From positions 62,001 through 126,000 of the forward strand of contig NZ_JAGPNL010000005.1 of NCBI RefSeq assembly GCF_018069565.1: a stretch of 64,000 nt of DNA, given 5' to 3'. Each line of letters opens with the position of its first letter. Position 1 is the first letter of the stretch. Of the stretch, positions 17,254 to 26,964 are shown one piece after another. The position numbers and the translations under genes were made by a program. The stretch comes from Streptomyces tagetis (lineage in GTDB: Bacteria > Actinomycetota > Actinomycetes > Streptomycetales > Streptomycetaceae). The notes beneath the pieces were generated by a model. That model saw only the letters and a list, made by a program, of their open reading frames with translations, was not told the origin of the DNA and made no database searches.

Positions 17254-17308
17254 CACCGGGTGATTCCGGGGAGGCCGGACCCGCCGGGCGGTTCACCGCG
17301 CCACCGGG

Positions 17309-17508
17309 AGTCCGATCCCGGAAACTCCGGAGGCCGTCCCCGGAACAGCCGGGAGGCCGTCCCCGGAAACCCGGGAGACCGATCCCGGAAACCCGGGAGG
17401 CCGTCCCCGGAAACCCGGGAGACCGTCCCCGGAAACCCCGAAGGCCGTCCCCGGAAACCCGGAAGGCCCTCCCCGGAACAGCCGGAAGCCCCTCCCCGGA
17501 GCATCCGG
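17309..17508. repeat. Minisatellite, about nine copies of a 22-bp unit
   Basis: Nine tandem, slightly varied units built around AGGCCGTCCCCGGAAACC and ending CGGG, two of them 23 bp through an extra base. It fills most of the 330-bp convergent gap between the mutase and the membrane protein gene. Reading frames through it give a repeating Gly-Phe-Pro-Gly pattern with no start signal; taken as non-coding. Confidence 0.85.
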
Positions 17509-17534
17509 TCCACCGCGCCCGGACGGGCGGCGCG

Positions 17535-18206
17535 TCACCCCACCCCCAGCAGCACCGCGAGCAGCACCGCGCCCACCGCGGCCGGCGCGATGACCTCGTA
17601 GGCCCAGCGCACGGTGACCCCGCCGGAGGCGTCGGCAGCGCCCTCGTGCGCCTCCATGAGCTGCCGCAGTTCGTCGACGGCCTTGTCGCTCTCGGCCCGC
17701 TGGGGCCCGTCCGCGGTGGCGACACCCGCGCCACGCCGCCCGAACGCGCCCCTGCCGCCGGAGGTGCCCCCACGGCTATCCCCGGCGGTGCGCCGGGCCT
17801 CCTGGCGGGCCGCCTTGTTGCGGGCGCGCAGCGAGACGGGAAGGGCCCAGAGCTGGTACTTGGTGCCGTCCTCGTCGACGACCTCGTTGGTGTAGCCGGA
17901 GCGCAGGGAGGCGATCCGGCCCCAGGGCAGCACGATCACGCGGAACGGGTTGCGGACGCGTATCCGCTTCTCGTCGGCGAAGACGGCCGGCCGCACCGTG
18001 TAGGCGACGATGAGCGGCGCGAGGAAGAGCATCACGGCGAGGGCGGTCCAGGGGGTGCGTCCCTCGCCGACGACGATGGCGTCCACGCCGAGCCAGGCGA
18101 CGAGCGCGAGCAGCAGGACGCCGCCGACGACGCCCGCGGGCGAGCGGTAGATCCGGTCCCGGGAGTCGGGTGACGGCGGCGGTGAGGGGTGCTGCGGGGT
18201 CGTCAT
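17535..18206 (-). CDS. PH-domain-like membrane protein
   Basis: 223 residues. Two hydrophobic segments (about 28-47 and 57-74), then a bacterial PH-type domain (about 75-130: RPAVFADEKRIRVRNPFRVI, PWGRIASLRSGYTNEVV, YQLWALPVSL), a charged disordered linker, and a third membrane segment at the C-terminus. Such proteins are uncharacterised, possibly membrane-lipid or complex sensors. The ATG at 18206 has no clear ribosome-binding site. It is divergent from deoC with only 87 bp between, so the deoC box could affect it too. Confidence 0.8.
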   Translation of the reverse strand: MTTPQHPSPPPSPDSRDRIYRSPAGVVGGVLLLALVAWLGVDAIVVGEGRTPWTALAVMLFLAPLIVAYTVRPAVFADEKRIRVRNPFRVIVLPWGRIASLRSGYTNEVVDEDGTKYQLWALPVSLRARNKAARQEARRTAGDSRGGTSGGRGAFGRRGAGVATADGPQRAESDKAVDELRQLMEAHEGAADASGGVTVRWAYEVIAPAAVGAVLLAVLLGVG

Positions 18207-18268
18207 GGTGCCGATTGTGCACGACACACCCCGCGGCCCTTGAAGGCGGACCGGGGGCTGTACAGCCG

Positions 18269-18280
18269 CTACGCGCGTAG
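18269..18280. promoter_or_regulatory. Nucleoside box CTACGCGCGTAG upstream of deoC
   Basis: Perfect palindrome, one base upstream of the -10 hexamer TATGCT (18282-18287). Transcription would start at the deoC GTG. The position between -35 and -10 is typical for repression. Confidence 0.8.
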
Positions 18281-18293
18281 ATATGCTCGCCTG

Positions 18294-19289
18294 GTGACCA
18301 TGCCCACCACTGCACCCGCCGCACCCGCACCCGATGCCTCCGCCGCGTCCGCCTCCGGACTCGCGGACGTCACCGCGTCCGACAGCACGCTGCGCCGCTT
18401 CCTCCACGGGCTGCCCGGCGTCGACGCGGTCGGCCTGGAGGCGCGTGCCGCCTCGCTCGGCACCCGTTCCATCAAGACCACCGCCAAGGCGTACGCGCTC
18501 GACCTGGCCATCTCCATGGTCGACCTGACGACGCTGGAAGGCGCGGACACCCCGGGCAAGGTCCGGGCGCTGGGCGCCAAGGCGGTCCACCCCGACCCGA
18601 CCGACCGCGCGACCCCCTCGGCGGCGGCGGTCTGCGTGTACCCCGACATGGTGCCCTTCGCCAAGGAGGCGGTGGCCGGCTCCGACGTCAAGGTCGCCTC
18701 GGTCGCCACCGCGTTCCCGGCGGGCCGCGCCTCGATGGCCGTGAAGCTGGCCGACGTGCGCGAGGCCGTGGCGGCGGGCGCCGACGAGGTCGACATGGTC
18801 ATCGACCGGGGCGCGTTCCTCTCGGGGAACTACCTGAAGGTCCACGACGAGATCACCGCCGTGAAGGAGACCTGCGGCACCTCCGCCCGGCTCAAGGTGA
18901 TCTTCGAGACCGGCGAGCTGTCGACGTACGACAACATCCGCCGCGCGAGCTGGCTCGGGATGCTGGCGGGGGCGGACTTCATCAAGACCTCCACCGGCAA
19001 GGTGGCGGTGAACGCGACCCCGGCCAACACGCTGCTCATGCTGGAGGCGGTCCGCGACTTCCGCGCGCAGACGGGCGTGCAGATCGGCGTGAAGCCGGCC
19101 GGCGGCATCCGCACCGCGAAGGACGCGATCAAGTTCCTCGTCCTGGTCAACGAGACGGCGGGCGCGGACTGGCTGGACAACCACTGGTTCCGCTTCGGCG
19201 CGTCCTCCCTCCTCAACGACCTGCTGATGCAGCGCCAGAAGCTGGCCACGGGCCGCTACTCCGGCCCCGACTACGTGACGGTGGACTGA
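18294..19289 (+). CDS. deoC: Deoxyribose-phosphate aldolase
   Basis: 331 residues. Splits 2-deoxyribose-5-phosphate to acetaldehyde and glyceraldehyde-3-phosphate. Motifs: EVDMVIDRGAF with catalytic Asp, LKVIFETGEL, Schiff-base lysine in ADFIKTSTGKV, and second lysine in IGVKPAGGIRTAKDAIKF. About 50 residues longer at the N-terminus than short DeoC forms, as in other actinobacteria. TATGCT lies so that transcription would begin at GTG 18294 (leaderless); ATG 18300 is two codons later. First gene of an operon with two aldehyde dehydrogenase genes that can remove the acetaldehyde. Confidence 0.94.
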   Translation: MTMPTTAPAAPAPDASAASASGLADVTASDSTLRRFLHGLPGVDAVGLEARAASLGTRSIKTTAKAYALDLAISMVDLTTLEGADTPGKVRALGAKAVHPDPTDRATPSAAAVCVYPDMVPFAKEAVAGSDVKVASVATAFPAGRASMAVKLADVREAVAAGADEVDMVIDRGAFLSGNYLKVHDEITAVKETCGTSARLKVIFETGELSTYDNIRRASWLGMLAGADFIKTSTGKVAVNATPANTLLMLEAVRDFRAQTGVQIGVKPAGGIRTAKDAIKFLVLVNETAGADWLDNHWFRFGASSLLNDLLMQRQKLATGRYSGPDYVTVD

Positions 19290-19294
19290 CCCCC

Positions 19295-20738
<1,444 letters not shown>

Positions 20739-20746
<8 letters not shown>

Positions 20747-21629
20747 CGCGCGACTGAGTGTCCTCAAGACCTACAAGCTGTACGTCGGCGGGAAGTTCCC
20801 GCGTTCGGAGAGCGGCCGGGTGTACGAGGTGACGGACTCGAAGGGCACGTGGCTGGCGAACGCCCCGCTGTCCTCCCGCAAGGACGCCCGGGACGCGGTG
20901 GTCGCCGCGCGCAAGGCGTTCGGCGCCTGGTCGGGCGCGACGGCGTACAACCGGGGCCAGATCCTGTACCGGATCGCCGAGATGCTGGAGGGCCGCCGGG
21001 ACCAGTACGTCCGCGAGGTGGCCGAGGCGGAGGGGCTGTCGAAGGCCAAGGCCGCCCAGCAGGTGGACGCGGCGATCGACCGCTGGGTCTGGTACGCGGG
21101 CTGGACCGACAAGATCGCCCAGGTGGTCGGCGGCGCCAACCCGGTCGCGGGCCCCTACTTCAACCTCTCCTCCCCGGAGCCGACGGGCGTGGTCGCCGTC
21201 CTGGCGCCGCAGAAGTCGTCGTTCCTCGGGCTGGTCTCGGTCGTGGCCCCGGTGATCGCCACCGGCAACACGGCGGTGGTGGTCGCCGGCGAGCGGGTGC
21301 CGCTCCCGGCGCTCTCGCTCGGCGAGGTGCTGGCCACCTCCGACCTGCCCGGCGGCGTGGTCAACATCCTCTCCGGCCGCACCGCGGAGATCGCCGCCCC
21401 GCTCGCCGCGCACCAGGACGTCAACGCGATCGACCTGGCCGGCGCCGACGAGGCACTGGCGAAGGAGCTGGAGATCGCGGCGGCGGACAACCTCAAGCGC
21501 GTCCTTCGTCCACAGCCTGTGGACGACTGGTCGGCGACGCCCGGCACCGAGCGCATGACGGCCTTCCTGGAGACGAAGACGGTCTGGCACCCCACGGGCG
21601 CGCTGGGCGCGTCGGGTTCGTCGTACTGA
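20739..21629 (+). CDS. Truncated non-catalytic aldehyde dehydrogenase partner (ALDH16 C-terminal half)
   Basis: 296 residues, against about 480 for an aldehyde dehydrogenase. It begins LKTYKLYVGGKFPRSESGR, a signature of the second domain of ALDH16 proteins, contains an NAD-fold-like region (VAVLAPQKSSFLGLVSVVAP, ATGNTAVVVAGERVP) but has no catalytic Cys and no GGK-type catalytic Glu, and ends soon after. It is therefore a pseudo-enzyme, probably forming the oligomerisation or channelling partner of the preceding catalytic subunit. ATG 20739 lies inside the end of that gene. Not a random truncation: the ending is not frameshifted and codon use is normal. Confidence 0.85.
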
Positions 21630-21672
21630 GACCGCACATCCCCGCCCGAGGCCACCGCGTGGCCCCGAGAGC

Positions 21673-21710
21673 GAACCGCGCCGTCCTCTCCTCCGGGGGC
21701 GGCGCGGTTC
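21673..21710 (+). terminator. Terminator of the deoC-aldehyde dehydrogenase operon
   Basis: Perfect 11-bp stem GAACCGCGCCG / CGGCGCGGTTC with a 16-nt loop, 44 bp after the last stop and 34 bp before the convergent secreted-protein stop. Could serve both directions. Confidence 0.7.
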
Positions 21711-21743
21711 TCGTACGTGCCGCGTCCGTCCCGCGCGGGCGGG

Positions 21744-22157
21744 TCAGCCGCGCAGCAGCCCGACGGCCTGGCCGAGGACCGGTACCGCGCCCAGGGACTC
21801 GGCCTGGGCCACCGGGCCGGTCAGCGCGGTCGAGGTGAGCGGCTGGAAGTCGGCGAGCTGGGTGCCGACGCCGTTGTCGAGCGGGTCGACGCCCGTGCCC
21901 GCCAGCGGGTTGGGCTTGAGGTCGGCGACCGGTCCGGTGACGTAGCCGACGGTGCCGGCGACCGCTTCGAGGCCGGCCTGCGGGTCGATGTCGCCGAGCG
22001 GGACGGGCCGGGTGTGGGCGACTCCGGCGAGGGTGGTGTCGCCGGAGTCCGCCGCCGAGGCGCCGGCCGCGCCGGCCGCCAGGGCCGCCCCGGCGGTGGC
22101 GATCGCGAGCAGGGCGCGCTGGACGTGCGGGGTGCGGGGGGAGGCGTGTCGGGCCAT
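21744..22157 (-). CDS. Small secreted protein of unknown function
   Basis: 137 residues with a Sec signal peptide: basic RHASPRTPHVQR, hydrophobic ALLAIATAGAALAAGAAG, predicted cleavage after ASA near residue 35. The mature part is hydrophobic-polar mixed and short, with PLGDIDPQAGLEAV and LGAVPVLGQAVGLLRG. It resembles in layout the second exported protein at 29311. ATG at 22157 follows GAGGTGG. No enzyme motif; cell-surface or extracellular role only guessed. Confidence 0.78.
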   Translation of the reverse strand: MARHASPRTPHVQRALLAIATAGAALAAGAAGASAADSGDTTLAGVAHTRPVPLGDIDPQAGLEAVAGTVGYVTGPVADLKPNPLAGTGVDPLDNGVGTQLADFQPLTSTALTGPVAQAESLGAVPVLGQAVGLLRG

Positions 22158-22302
22158 CGCTGTGCCACCTCGTGCTGGGGGACGTCGGATCACCGCGAAG
22201 GGTAATCGGTTCGACGCGTAGCGTAGTTGAGATGTGACGCGCGCTTCAAAGCCGACCCGCGGGGTCGTACGACGGCCGTTCGATGCCTCAGACTGGTGTC
22301 CC

Positions 22303-22938
22303 GTGAGCTCCCATCCGCCCATACCTACGCGAGTCGTGCTGCTCTGCGGCCCTTCCGGCTCCGGCAAGTCCCTCCTCGCCGCCCGCTCCGGTCTCCCCGT
22401 GCTGCGGCTCGACGACTTCTACAAGGAGGGCACCGACCCGACGCTGCCTCAGGTGCCGGGGAGTTCGGACATCGACTGGGACCATCCCGGCTCCTGGGAC
22501 GCGGAGGCCGCCGTCGCCGCGATCACGGAGCTGTGCCGGTCGGGCCGTACGCGCGTACCCGTCTACGACATCTCGCTGAGCGCCCGTACCGGCGAGGACG
22601 GGGTCGACATCGGGCGGACCCCGCTCTTCCTCGCGGAGGGCATCTTCGCCGCGGAGATCGTCACGCGCTGCCGTGAACTGGGCGTCCTGGCCGACGCGTT
22701 GTGCCTCAGCAGGGGCCCGCTGACCACCTTCCGGCGGCGGTTCGTACGGGATCTGCGCGAGGGCCGCAAGTCGGTGCCGTTCCTGCTGCGGCGCGGCTGG
22801 CGGCTGATGCGGCAGGAGCGGTCGATCATCGCGCGGCAGACGGCGCTGGGCGCCCACGCCTGCGACCGGGACGAGGCGATGGGCCGTCTGGCGGCTGCCG
22901 CCGCGGGCCGGTGCGCGACGGCGCGTACGGTCGCGTAG
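22303..22938 (+). CDS. Uridine-kinase-like P-loop protein
   Basis: 211 residues from GTG 22303. P-loop GPSGSGKS near residue 14, then LRLDDFYKEG as in uridine kinases, SDIDWDHPGSWD, VYDISLSARTG, and a Lys/Arg-rich lid (TTFRRRFVRDLREGRKS). The order fits the uridine kinase/phosphoribulokinase branch, which phosphorylates uridine or cytidine, and the nearby nucleoside genes support it, but substrate is not proven. The start is uncertain: the frame is open back to 22234. A hairpin terminator follows the gene. The core TACGCGCGTA occurs within its coding sequence at 22548-22557. Confidence 0.78.
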   Translation: MSSHPPIPTRVVLLCGPSGSGKSLLAARSGLPVLRLDDFYKEGTDPTLPQVPGSSDIDWDHPGSWDAEAAVAAITELCRSGRTRVPVYDISLSARTGEDGVDIGRTPLFLAEGIFAAEIVTRCRELGVLADALCLSRGPLTTFRRRFVRDLREGRKSVPFLLRRGWRLMRQERSIIARQTALGAHACDRDEAMGRLAAAAAGRCATARTVA

Positions 22939-23334
22939 CGCGCCGCCCGCGCCTGAGCACGCCCCCCGCGCCCGCACACGGCGGAGCGGGGCTGGACGGA
23001 CCCCCCGGCCCTCCAGCCCCGCTCCTGTGGTGCTCCCCCCGTGCTCCCCCGTATCCCCCCTCGGTCCCCGCTGTTCCCCCGTGTCCCCCGTATCCCCGTT
23101 CCCCCGTGGGACGTTCCCCCGTTTTCCTTCCCCCGTCGGGGGTCCCTCTCAGGGGTCCCTCTCAGGGGTCCCTCTCAGGGGTCCCCCGTGGTCCCCCGTG
23201 AGGGTCCCCCGACCCCCGGTCGCCCGTCGTGCTCCCCCGTGGGCGCTTCCCCGTGAGTAAGAGCCCGGTGTCTCCCCCCTGATACACCCGGGTCCGTACT
23301 TTTTTCGCGGGATTCTTTCCGGGGTCCTGCTGCC
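22939..23334. repeat. 396-bp gap of C-rich repeats after the kinase gene
   Basis: After a terminator, about 230 bp of CCCCCGT-type words (23030-23250), including three exact tandem copies of GGGGTCCCTCTCA at about 23143-23192. The opposite strand is full of GGGG runs that could form quadruplexes. No gene-like frame. The last 60 bases before the sigQ stop include an unusual T-run (TTTTTT near 23299). Confidence 0.7.
22983..23025 (+). terminator. Strong hairpin terminator after the kinase gene
   Basis: Perfect 14-bp stem GGAGCGGGGCTGGA / TCCAGCCCCGCTCC with a 15-nt loop, 45 bp downstream of the stop codon. Confidence 0.75.
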
Positions 23335-24141
23335 TCAGGCGACCAGTTCGCCGAAGGCGTCCTCCCGGTCACGGCCGAGGCTCAGGACCTCGTCCTGCCG
23401 CAGCCGGCGCAGCGAGCGCCAGATGCTGGACTTCACCGTGCCGACACTGATGCCGAGGATGTCCGCGATCTCCGGGTCCGTGCGGCCCTCGTAGTAGCGC
23501 AGGACCAGCATGGTGCGCTGGAGTTCGGGCAGCCGGGCGAGCGCCTGCCACAGGACGGTGCGCAGTTCGGTGCCGCGCATGGCGTCCGTGTCGCCGGGCG
23601 TCTCCGGCAGTTCCTCTGTCGGGTACTCGTTGAGCTTGCGGCGCCGCCAGGCGCTGATGTGCAGGTTGGTCATGGTGCGGCGCAGGTAGCCGCCGACGGC
23701 CGCCTTGTCGCTGATCCGCTCCCACGCCCGGTAGGTCGAGAAGAGCGCGCTCTGGAGCAGGTCCTCGGCCTCGTAGCGGTCGCCGGTGAGGTGGTAGGCG
23801 GTGGCGTACAGGGAGGCCCGCCGCTCCTGCACGTAGGCGGTGAACTCCGCCTCCGACAGCGAACGGCGCTCCCCCTTGGCCGTCCCGTACGCCGCTCCCC
23901 CGCGCGTGTCGCCCCGGTCCCCCCGGTCCTGGGCGCCCTTCCGGTCCACCGCCGGCGTGTCGACCACCGTCATGCGGGGCTGCGGGAGCCCCGGCTGCGC
24001 GTGTCCGGTGTGCTGTCGTCCGGTGCCGCGAGCGCACCCCCGCCCGCTCACGGCACCGGACTTCTCTGAACACCGGTGAACGTTCACGTCGTGCAGACGC
24101 GTGATCACTGCGCTGGTGCTGAAGCCGTGCAGCGTGCTCAT
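23335..24141 (-). CDS. sigQ: RNA polymerase sigma factor SigQ
   Basis: 268 residues, ECF-type. Region 2 near residues 100-165 (FTAYVQERRASLYATAYHLT, YEAEDLLQSALFSTYRAWERI) and region 4 near 195-250 (ALARLPELQRTMLVLRYYEG, TDPEIADILGISVGTVKSSIWR). The first 90 residues are poorly ordered. ATG 24141 is preceded by a G-rich stretch; ATG at residue 57 is an alternative that would drop the disordered part. Divergent from afsQ1 over 322 bp with an AfsQ1 operator between, exactly as in S. coelicolor, where sigQ is an AfsQ1 target and acts against AfsQ-driven antibiotic production. Confidence 0.9.
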   Translation of the reverse strand: MSTLHGFSTSAVITRLHDVNVHRCSEKSGAVSGRGCARGTGRQHTGHAQPGLPQPRMTVVDTPAVDRKGAQDRGDRGDTRGGAAYGTAKGERRSLSEAEFTAYVQERRASLYATAYHLTGDRYEAEDLLQSALFSTYRAWERISDKAAVGGYLRRTMTNLHISAWRRRKLNEYPTEELPETPGDTDAMRGTELRTVLWQALARLPELQRTMLVLRYYEGRTDPEIADILGISVGTVKSSIWRSLRRLRQDEVLSLGRDREDAFGELVA

Positions 24142-24225
24142 CTCGCGCCCCCCGTCGTGGACTTCCGGTGTCGGTCTGCTGTGGTGCGACGTTCCGGCCG
24201 TGCGAAGCGCCGTACCCGCCGTTCC

Positions 24226-24280
24226 GTGGTGCTGTCTTGCGGTCTTGCTGTGGTGCTGTGGTGTCGTGCTGTGGTGTTGC
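24226..24280. repeat. TGCTGTGGTG repeats in the sigQ leader side
   Basis: Four or more close copies of GCTGTGGTG or its variants within 55 bp of the sigQ-afsQ1 gap. In the sigQ transcript they would be read as CACCACAGC repeats. May be slippage product or leader structure. Confidence 0.55.
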
Positions 24281-24336
24281 CGTCTGCCTGTACCGAAAAT
24301 CCTGCCCGGGTGACTTCATCACCGTGTCTGTCGACT

Positions 24337-24352
24337 GTCACAGACCTGTCAC
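24337..24352. promoter_or_regulatory. AfsQ1 operator GTCAC-N6-GTCAC
   Basis: Exact match to the AfsQ1 consensus GTnAC-n6-GTnAC in the sigQ-afsQ1 divergent region. A second weaker pair (GTCAC then TTCAC with the same spacing) lies at 24372-24387. Together they should let phosphorylated AfsQ1 act on sigQ and perhaps on its own operon. Confidence 0.85.
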
Positions 24353-24463
24353 AGGGCCCGATCACCGCACCGTCACACTTCCTTCACACAGCCCGACGGC
24401 GAGGCAGGTCGCATCCCGCCCCGCGGGTCGAACCGCACGCCCTCCATGGGCCAGAATGAGCGT

Positions 24464-25141
24464 GTGCCTTCCCTGTTGCTGATCGAGGACGACGACGCCA
24501 TCCGGACGGCCCTGGAGCTCTCGCTGACGCGCCAGGGTCACCGCGTGGCGACCGCTGCCAGCGGTGAGGACGGTCTGAAGCTCTTGCGCGAGCAGCGACC
24601 GGATCTGATCGTGCTGGACGTGATGCTGCCCGGTATCGACGGCTTCGAGGTGTGCCGGCGCATCCGCCGCACCGACCAGTTGCCGATCATCCTGCTCACC
24701 GCGCGCAACGACGACATCGACGTGGTCGTCGGCCTGGAGTCCGGCGCCGACGACTACGTCGTCAAGCCCGTGCAGGGCCGCGTGCTCGACGCCCGCATCC
24801 GGGCGGTGCTGCGGCGCGGGGAGCGGGAGTCCAGCGACTCGGCGACCTTCGGCAGCCTCGTCATCGACCGGTCGGCGATGACCGTCACCAAGAACGGCGA
24901 GGACCTCCAGCTCACGCCGACCGAGCTGCGGCTGCTGCTGGAGCTGAGCCGGCGGCCCGGACAGGCGCTGTCCCGGCAGCAGTTGCTGCGGCTCGTGTGG
25001 GAGCACGACTACCTCGGCGACTCCCGGCTCGTGGACGCCTGCGTGCAGCGGCTGCGTGCCAAGGTCGAGGACGTGCCGTCGTCCCCGACCCTCATTCGTA
25101 CCGTGCGCGGTGTCGGCTACCGGCTGGACCCGCCTCAGTGA
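24464..25141 (+). CDS. afsQ1: Response regulator AfsQ1 (OmpR family)
   Basis: 225 residues from GTG 24464, the known AfsQ1 length. Receiver domain: acidic pair in LLIEDDDAI, phospho-acceptor Asp in LIVLDVMLPGIDGFE near residue 52, Thr in ILLTARND, Lys in YVVKPVQ. C-terminal winged helix: LQLTPTELRLLLELSRRPG, SRLVDACVQRLRAKVED and RTVRGVGYRLD. Activated by AfsQ2; in S. coelicolor the system responds to glutamate-type nitrogen conditions and activates antibiotic regulators and sigQ. Its stop overlaps the afsQ2 GTG by 4 bp. Confidence 0.96.
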   Translation: MPSLLLIEDDDAIRTALELSLTRQGHRVATAASGEDGLKLLREQRPDLIVLDVMLPGIDGFEVCRRIRRTDQLPIILLTARNDDIDVVVGLESGADDYVVKPVQGRVLDARIRAVLRRGERESSDSATFGSLVIDRSAMTVTKNGEDLQLTPTELRLLLELSRRPGQALSRQQLLRLVWEHDYLGDSRLVDACVQRLRAKVEDVPSSPTLIRTVRGVGYRLDPPQ

Positions 25142-26964
25142 CACCGGATCACCAGGGGGGACCTCGCGGCTGGGCCGCGACGCGCAAGGGAATCTGGTCA
25201 CGGCTGCGCTTCACCAGCCTGCGGCTGCGGCTGGCCGTCGTCTTCGGGCTGGTCGCGCTCACCGCGGCCGTCTCCGCCTCCGGCATCGCCTACTGGCTCA
25301 ACCGGGAGGCGGTGCTCACCCGCACCCAGGACGCCGTCCTGCGCGACTTCGAGCTGGAGATGCAGAACCGGGCCGGCGCCCTGCCCGAACACCCGACACA
25401 GGACGAACTGCAACACACCGCCGGGCAGATGGCCAACAGCAGCCAGCGTTTCGGCGTCCTGCTGATCGCCGAGACCGCCGACGGGAAGACGGTGTACGGC
25501 AGTTCCGGCGGCATCGGCGGCTTCTCGCTCTCCGACGTGCCCGCCCCGCTGCGCGCCGCCGTCGTCAAGGAGCAGAAGCTCACCTCGGCCAACAAGCACG
25601 CCCACCACCTGTACTGGCAGCGGATCGTCGTCGACGACACGCCGTACCTGGTGGCCGGCACGAAGGTGATCGGCGGCGGGCCCACCGGCTACCTGCTCAA
25701 GTCGCTGGAACCGGAGGCCAAGGACCTCAACTCGCTGGCCTGGTCGCTGGGGATCGCCACCGGGCTCGCCCTGATCGGCTCCGCGCTGCTCGCGCAGGCC
25801 GCCGCCACCACCGTCCTCAAGCCGGTGCACCGGCTCGGCGTGGCGGCCCGGCGGCTCGGCGAGGGCCGGCTCGACACCCGGCTCCGGGTCTCCGGCACCG
25901 ACGAACTGGCCGACCTCTCCCGCACGTTCAACGCCGCCGCCGAGGCCCTGGAGAAACGGGTCGCGGACATGGCGGCCCGCGAGCAGGCGTCCCGGCGCTT
26001 CGTGGCGGACATGAGCCACGAACTGCGTACGCCGCTGACGGCCATCACCGCGGTCACCGAGGTGCTGGAGGACGAGCTGGAGTTCGAGGGCGGCGGCATC
26101 GACCCCATGATCGAGCCCGCCGTACGGCTCGTCGTCAGCGAGACACGGCGGCTGAACGACCTGGTGGAGAACCTGATGGAGGTGACCCGCTTCGACGCGG
26201 GCACCGCCCGGCTCGTCCTGGACGACGTCGACGTCGCCGACCAGATCACCGCCTGCATCGACGCCCGCGCCTGGCTCGACGCCGTCGACCTCGACGCCGA
26301 ACGCGGCATCCACGCCCGCCTCGACCCGCGCCGCCTGGACGTCATCCTCGCCAACCTCATCGGCAACGCCCTCAAGCACGGCGGCTCGCCGGTGAGGGTG
26401 TCGGTGGTCCGCGCGGACGACGAGGTCGTCATCCGGGTACGGGACCACGGTCCGGGCATCCCCGAGGACGTCCTGCCGCACGTCTTCGACCGCTTCTACA
26501 AGGCCAGCGCCGCCCGCCCCCGCTCCGAGGGCAGCGGACTGGGGCTCTCCATCGCCCTGGAGAACGCCCACATCCACGGCGGCGAGATCACCGCGGAGAA
26601 CCTGCCCGAGGGCGGCGCGGTCTTCGTCCTGCGCCTGCCCCAGGGCGCCTCGGAAGCCATGGAGGAGGACGGGGACGAGGGGGGCGGGGGTGCCGGGGGC
26701 GCCGGCGGGGGTGGCGTCGGCGGGGGCGGCGGCTTGGGTGGGGGTGTGGCTGGGGCCAGTGGGGCCGGTGGGGCTGGAGCTTCCGGTGGGGCTGGCGGGT
26801 CTGGTGGGGCCGGGGGTTCCGGTGGGGCCGGGGGTTCCGGGAGTGCCGGGGGCTCCGGGGAGCGGGCCGGTTCCGGAGACCGTGACGGTGGGGAGCCGGG
26901 CGGGGGTGCCGCCGGCGGCCGGGACGACGCCGGGGACGGCAAGCACGCGAAGGGACAGGGCTGA
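25138..26964 (+). CDS. afsQ2: Sensor histidine kinase AfsQ2 with extended Gly-rich tail
   Basis: 608 residues; AfsQ2 is normally about 535. Membrane segment near 30-50 (LAVVFGLVALTAAVSASGIAYWL), extracytosolic domain to about 195, second segment near 200-222, HAMP region (VLKPVHRLGVAARRLGEG), H-box FVADMSHELRTPLTAI near residue 295, N-box LANLIGNALKHGG, G-boxes VRDHGPGIPEDVLPHVFDRF and GSGLGLSIA. After the kinase domain ends near residue 510 comes an added tail of about 100 residues made of Gly, Ala and Ser repeats. Overlaps afsQ1 by 4 bp and the lipoprotein gene by 1 bp. Confidence 0.94.
   Translation: MTPDHQGGPRGWAATRKGIWSRLRFTSLRLRLAVVFGLVALTAAVSASGIAYWLNREAVLTRTQDAVLRDFELEMQNRAGALPEHPTQDELQHTAGQMANSSQRFGVLLIAETADGKTVYGSSGGIGGFSLSDVPAPLRAAVVKEQKLTSANKHAHHLYWQRIVVDDTPYLVAGTKVIGGGPTGYLLKSLEPEAKDLNSLAWSLGIATGLALIGSALLAQAAATTVLKPVHRLGVAARRLGEGRLDTRLRVSGTDELADLSRTFNAAAEALEKRVADMAAREQASRRFVADMSHELRTPLTAITAVTEVLEDELEFEGGGIDPMIEPAVRLVVSETRRLNDLVENLMEVTRFDAGTARLVLDDVDVADQITACIDARAWLDAVDLDAERGIHARLDPRRLDVILANLIGNALKHGGSPVRVSVVRADDEVVIRVRDHGPGIPEDVLPHVFDRFYKASAARPRSEGSGLGLSIALENAHIHGGEITAENLPEGGAVFVLRLPQGASEAMEEDGDEGGGGAGGAGGGGVGGGGGLGGGVAGASGAGGAGASGGAGGSGGAGGSGGAGGSGSAGGSGERAGSGDRDGGEPGGGAAGGRDDAGDGKHAKGQG

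Noticed and set aside
17211..17513. Minus-strand protein with GFPG repeats over the minisatellite
   Set aside because: Produced only by the tandem repeat; no ribosome-binding site and no similarity beyond periodicity.
22547..22558. GTACGCGCGTAC, containing the nucleoside-box core TACGCGCGTA
   Set aside because: It lies inside the uridine-kinase-like coding sequence and outer bases differ from the box, so probably codon usage (Thr-Arg-Val), though its presence in a nucleoside kinase gene is curious.
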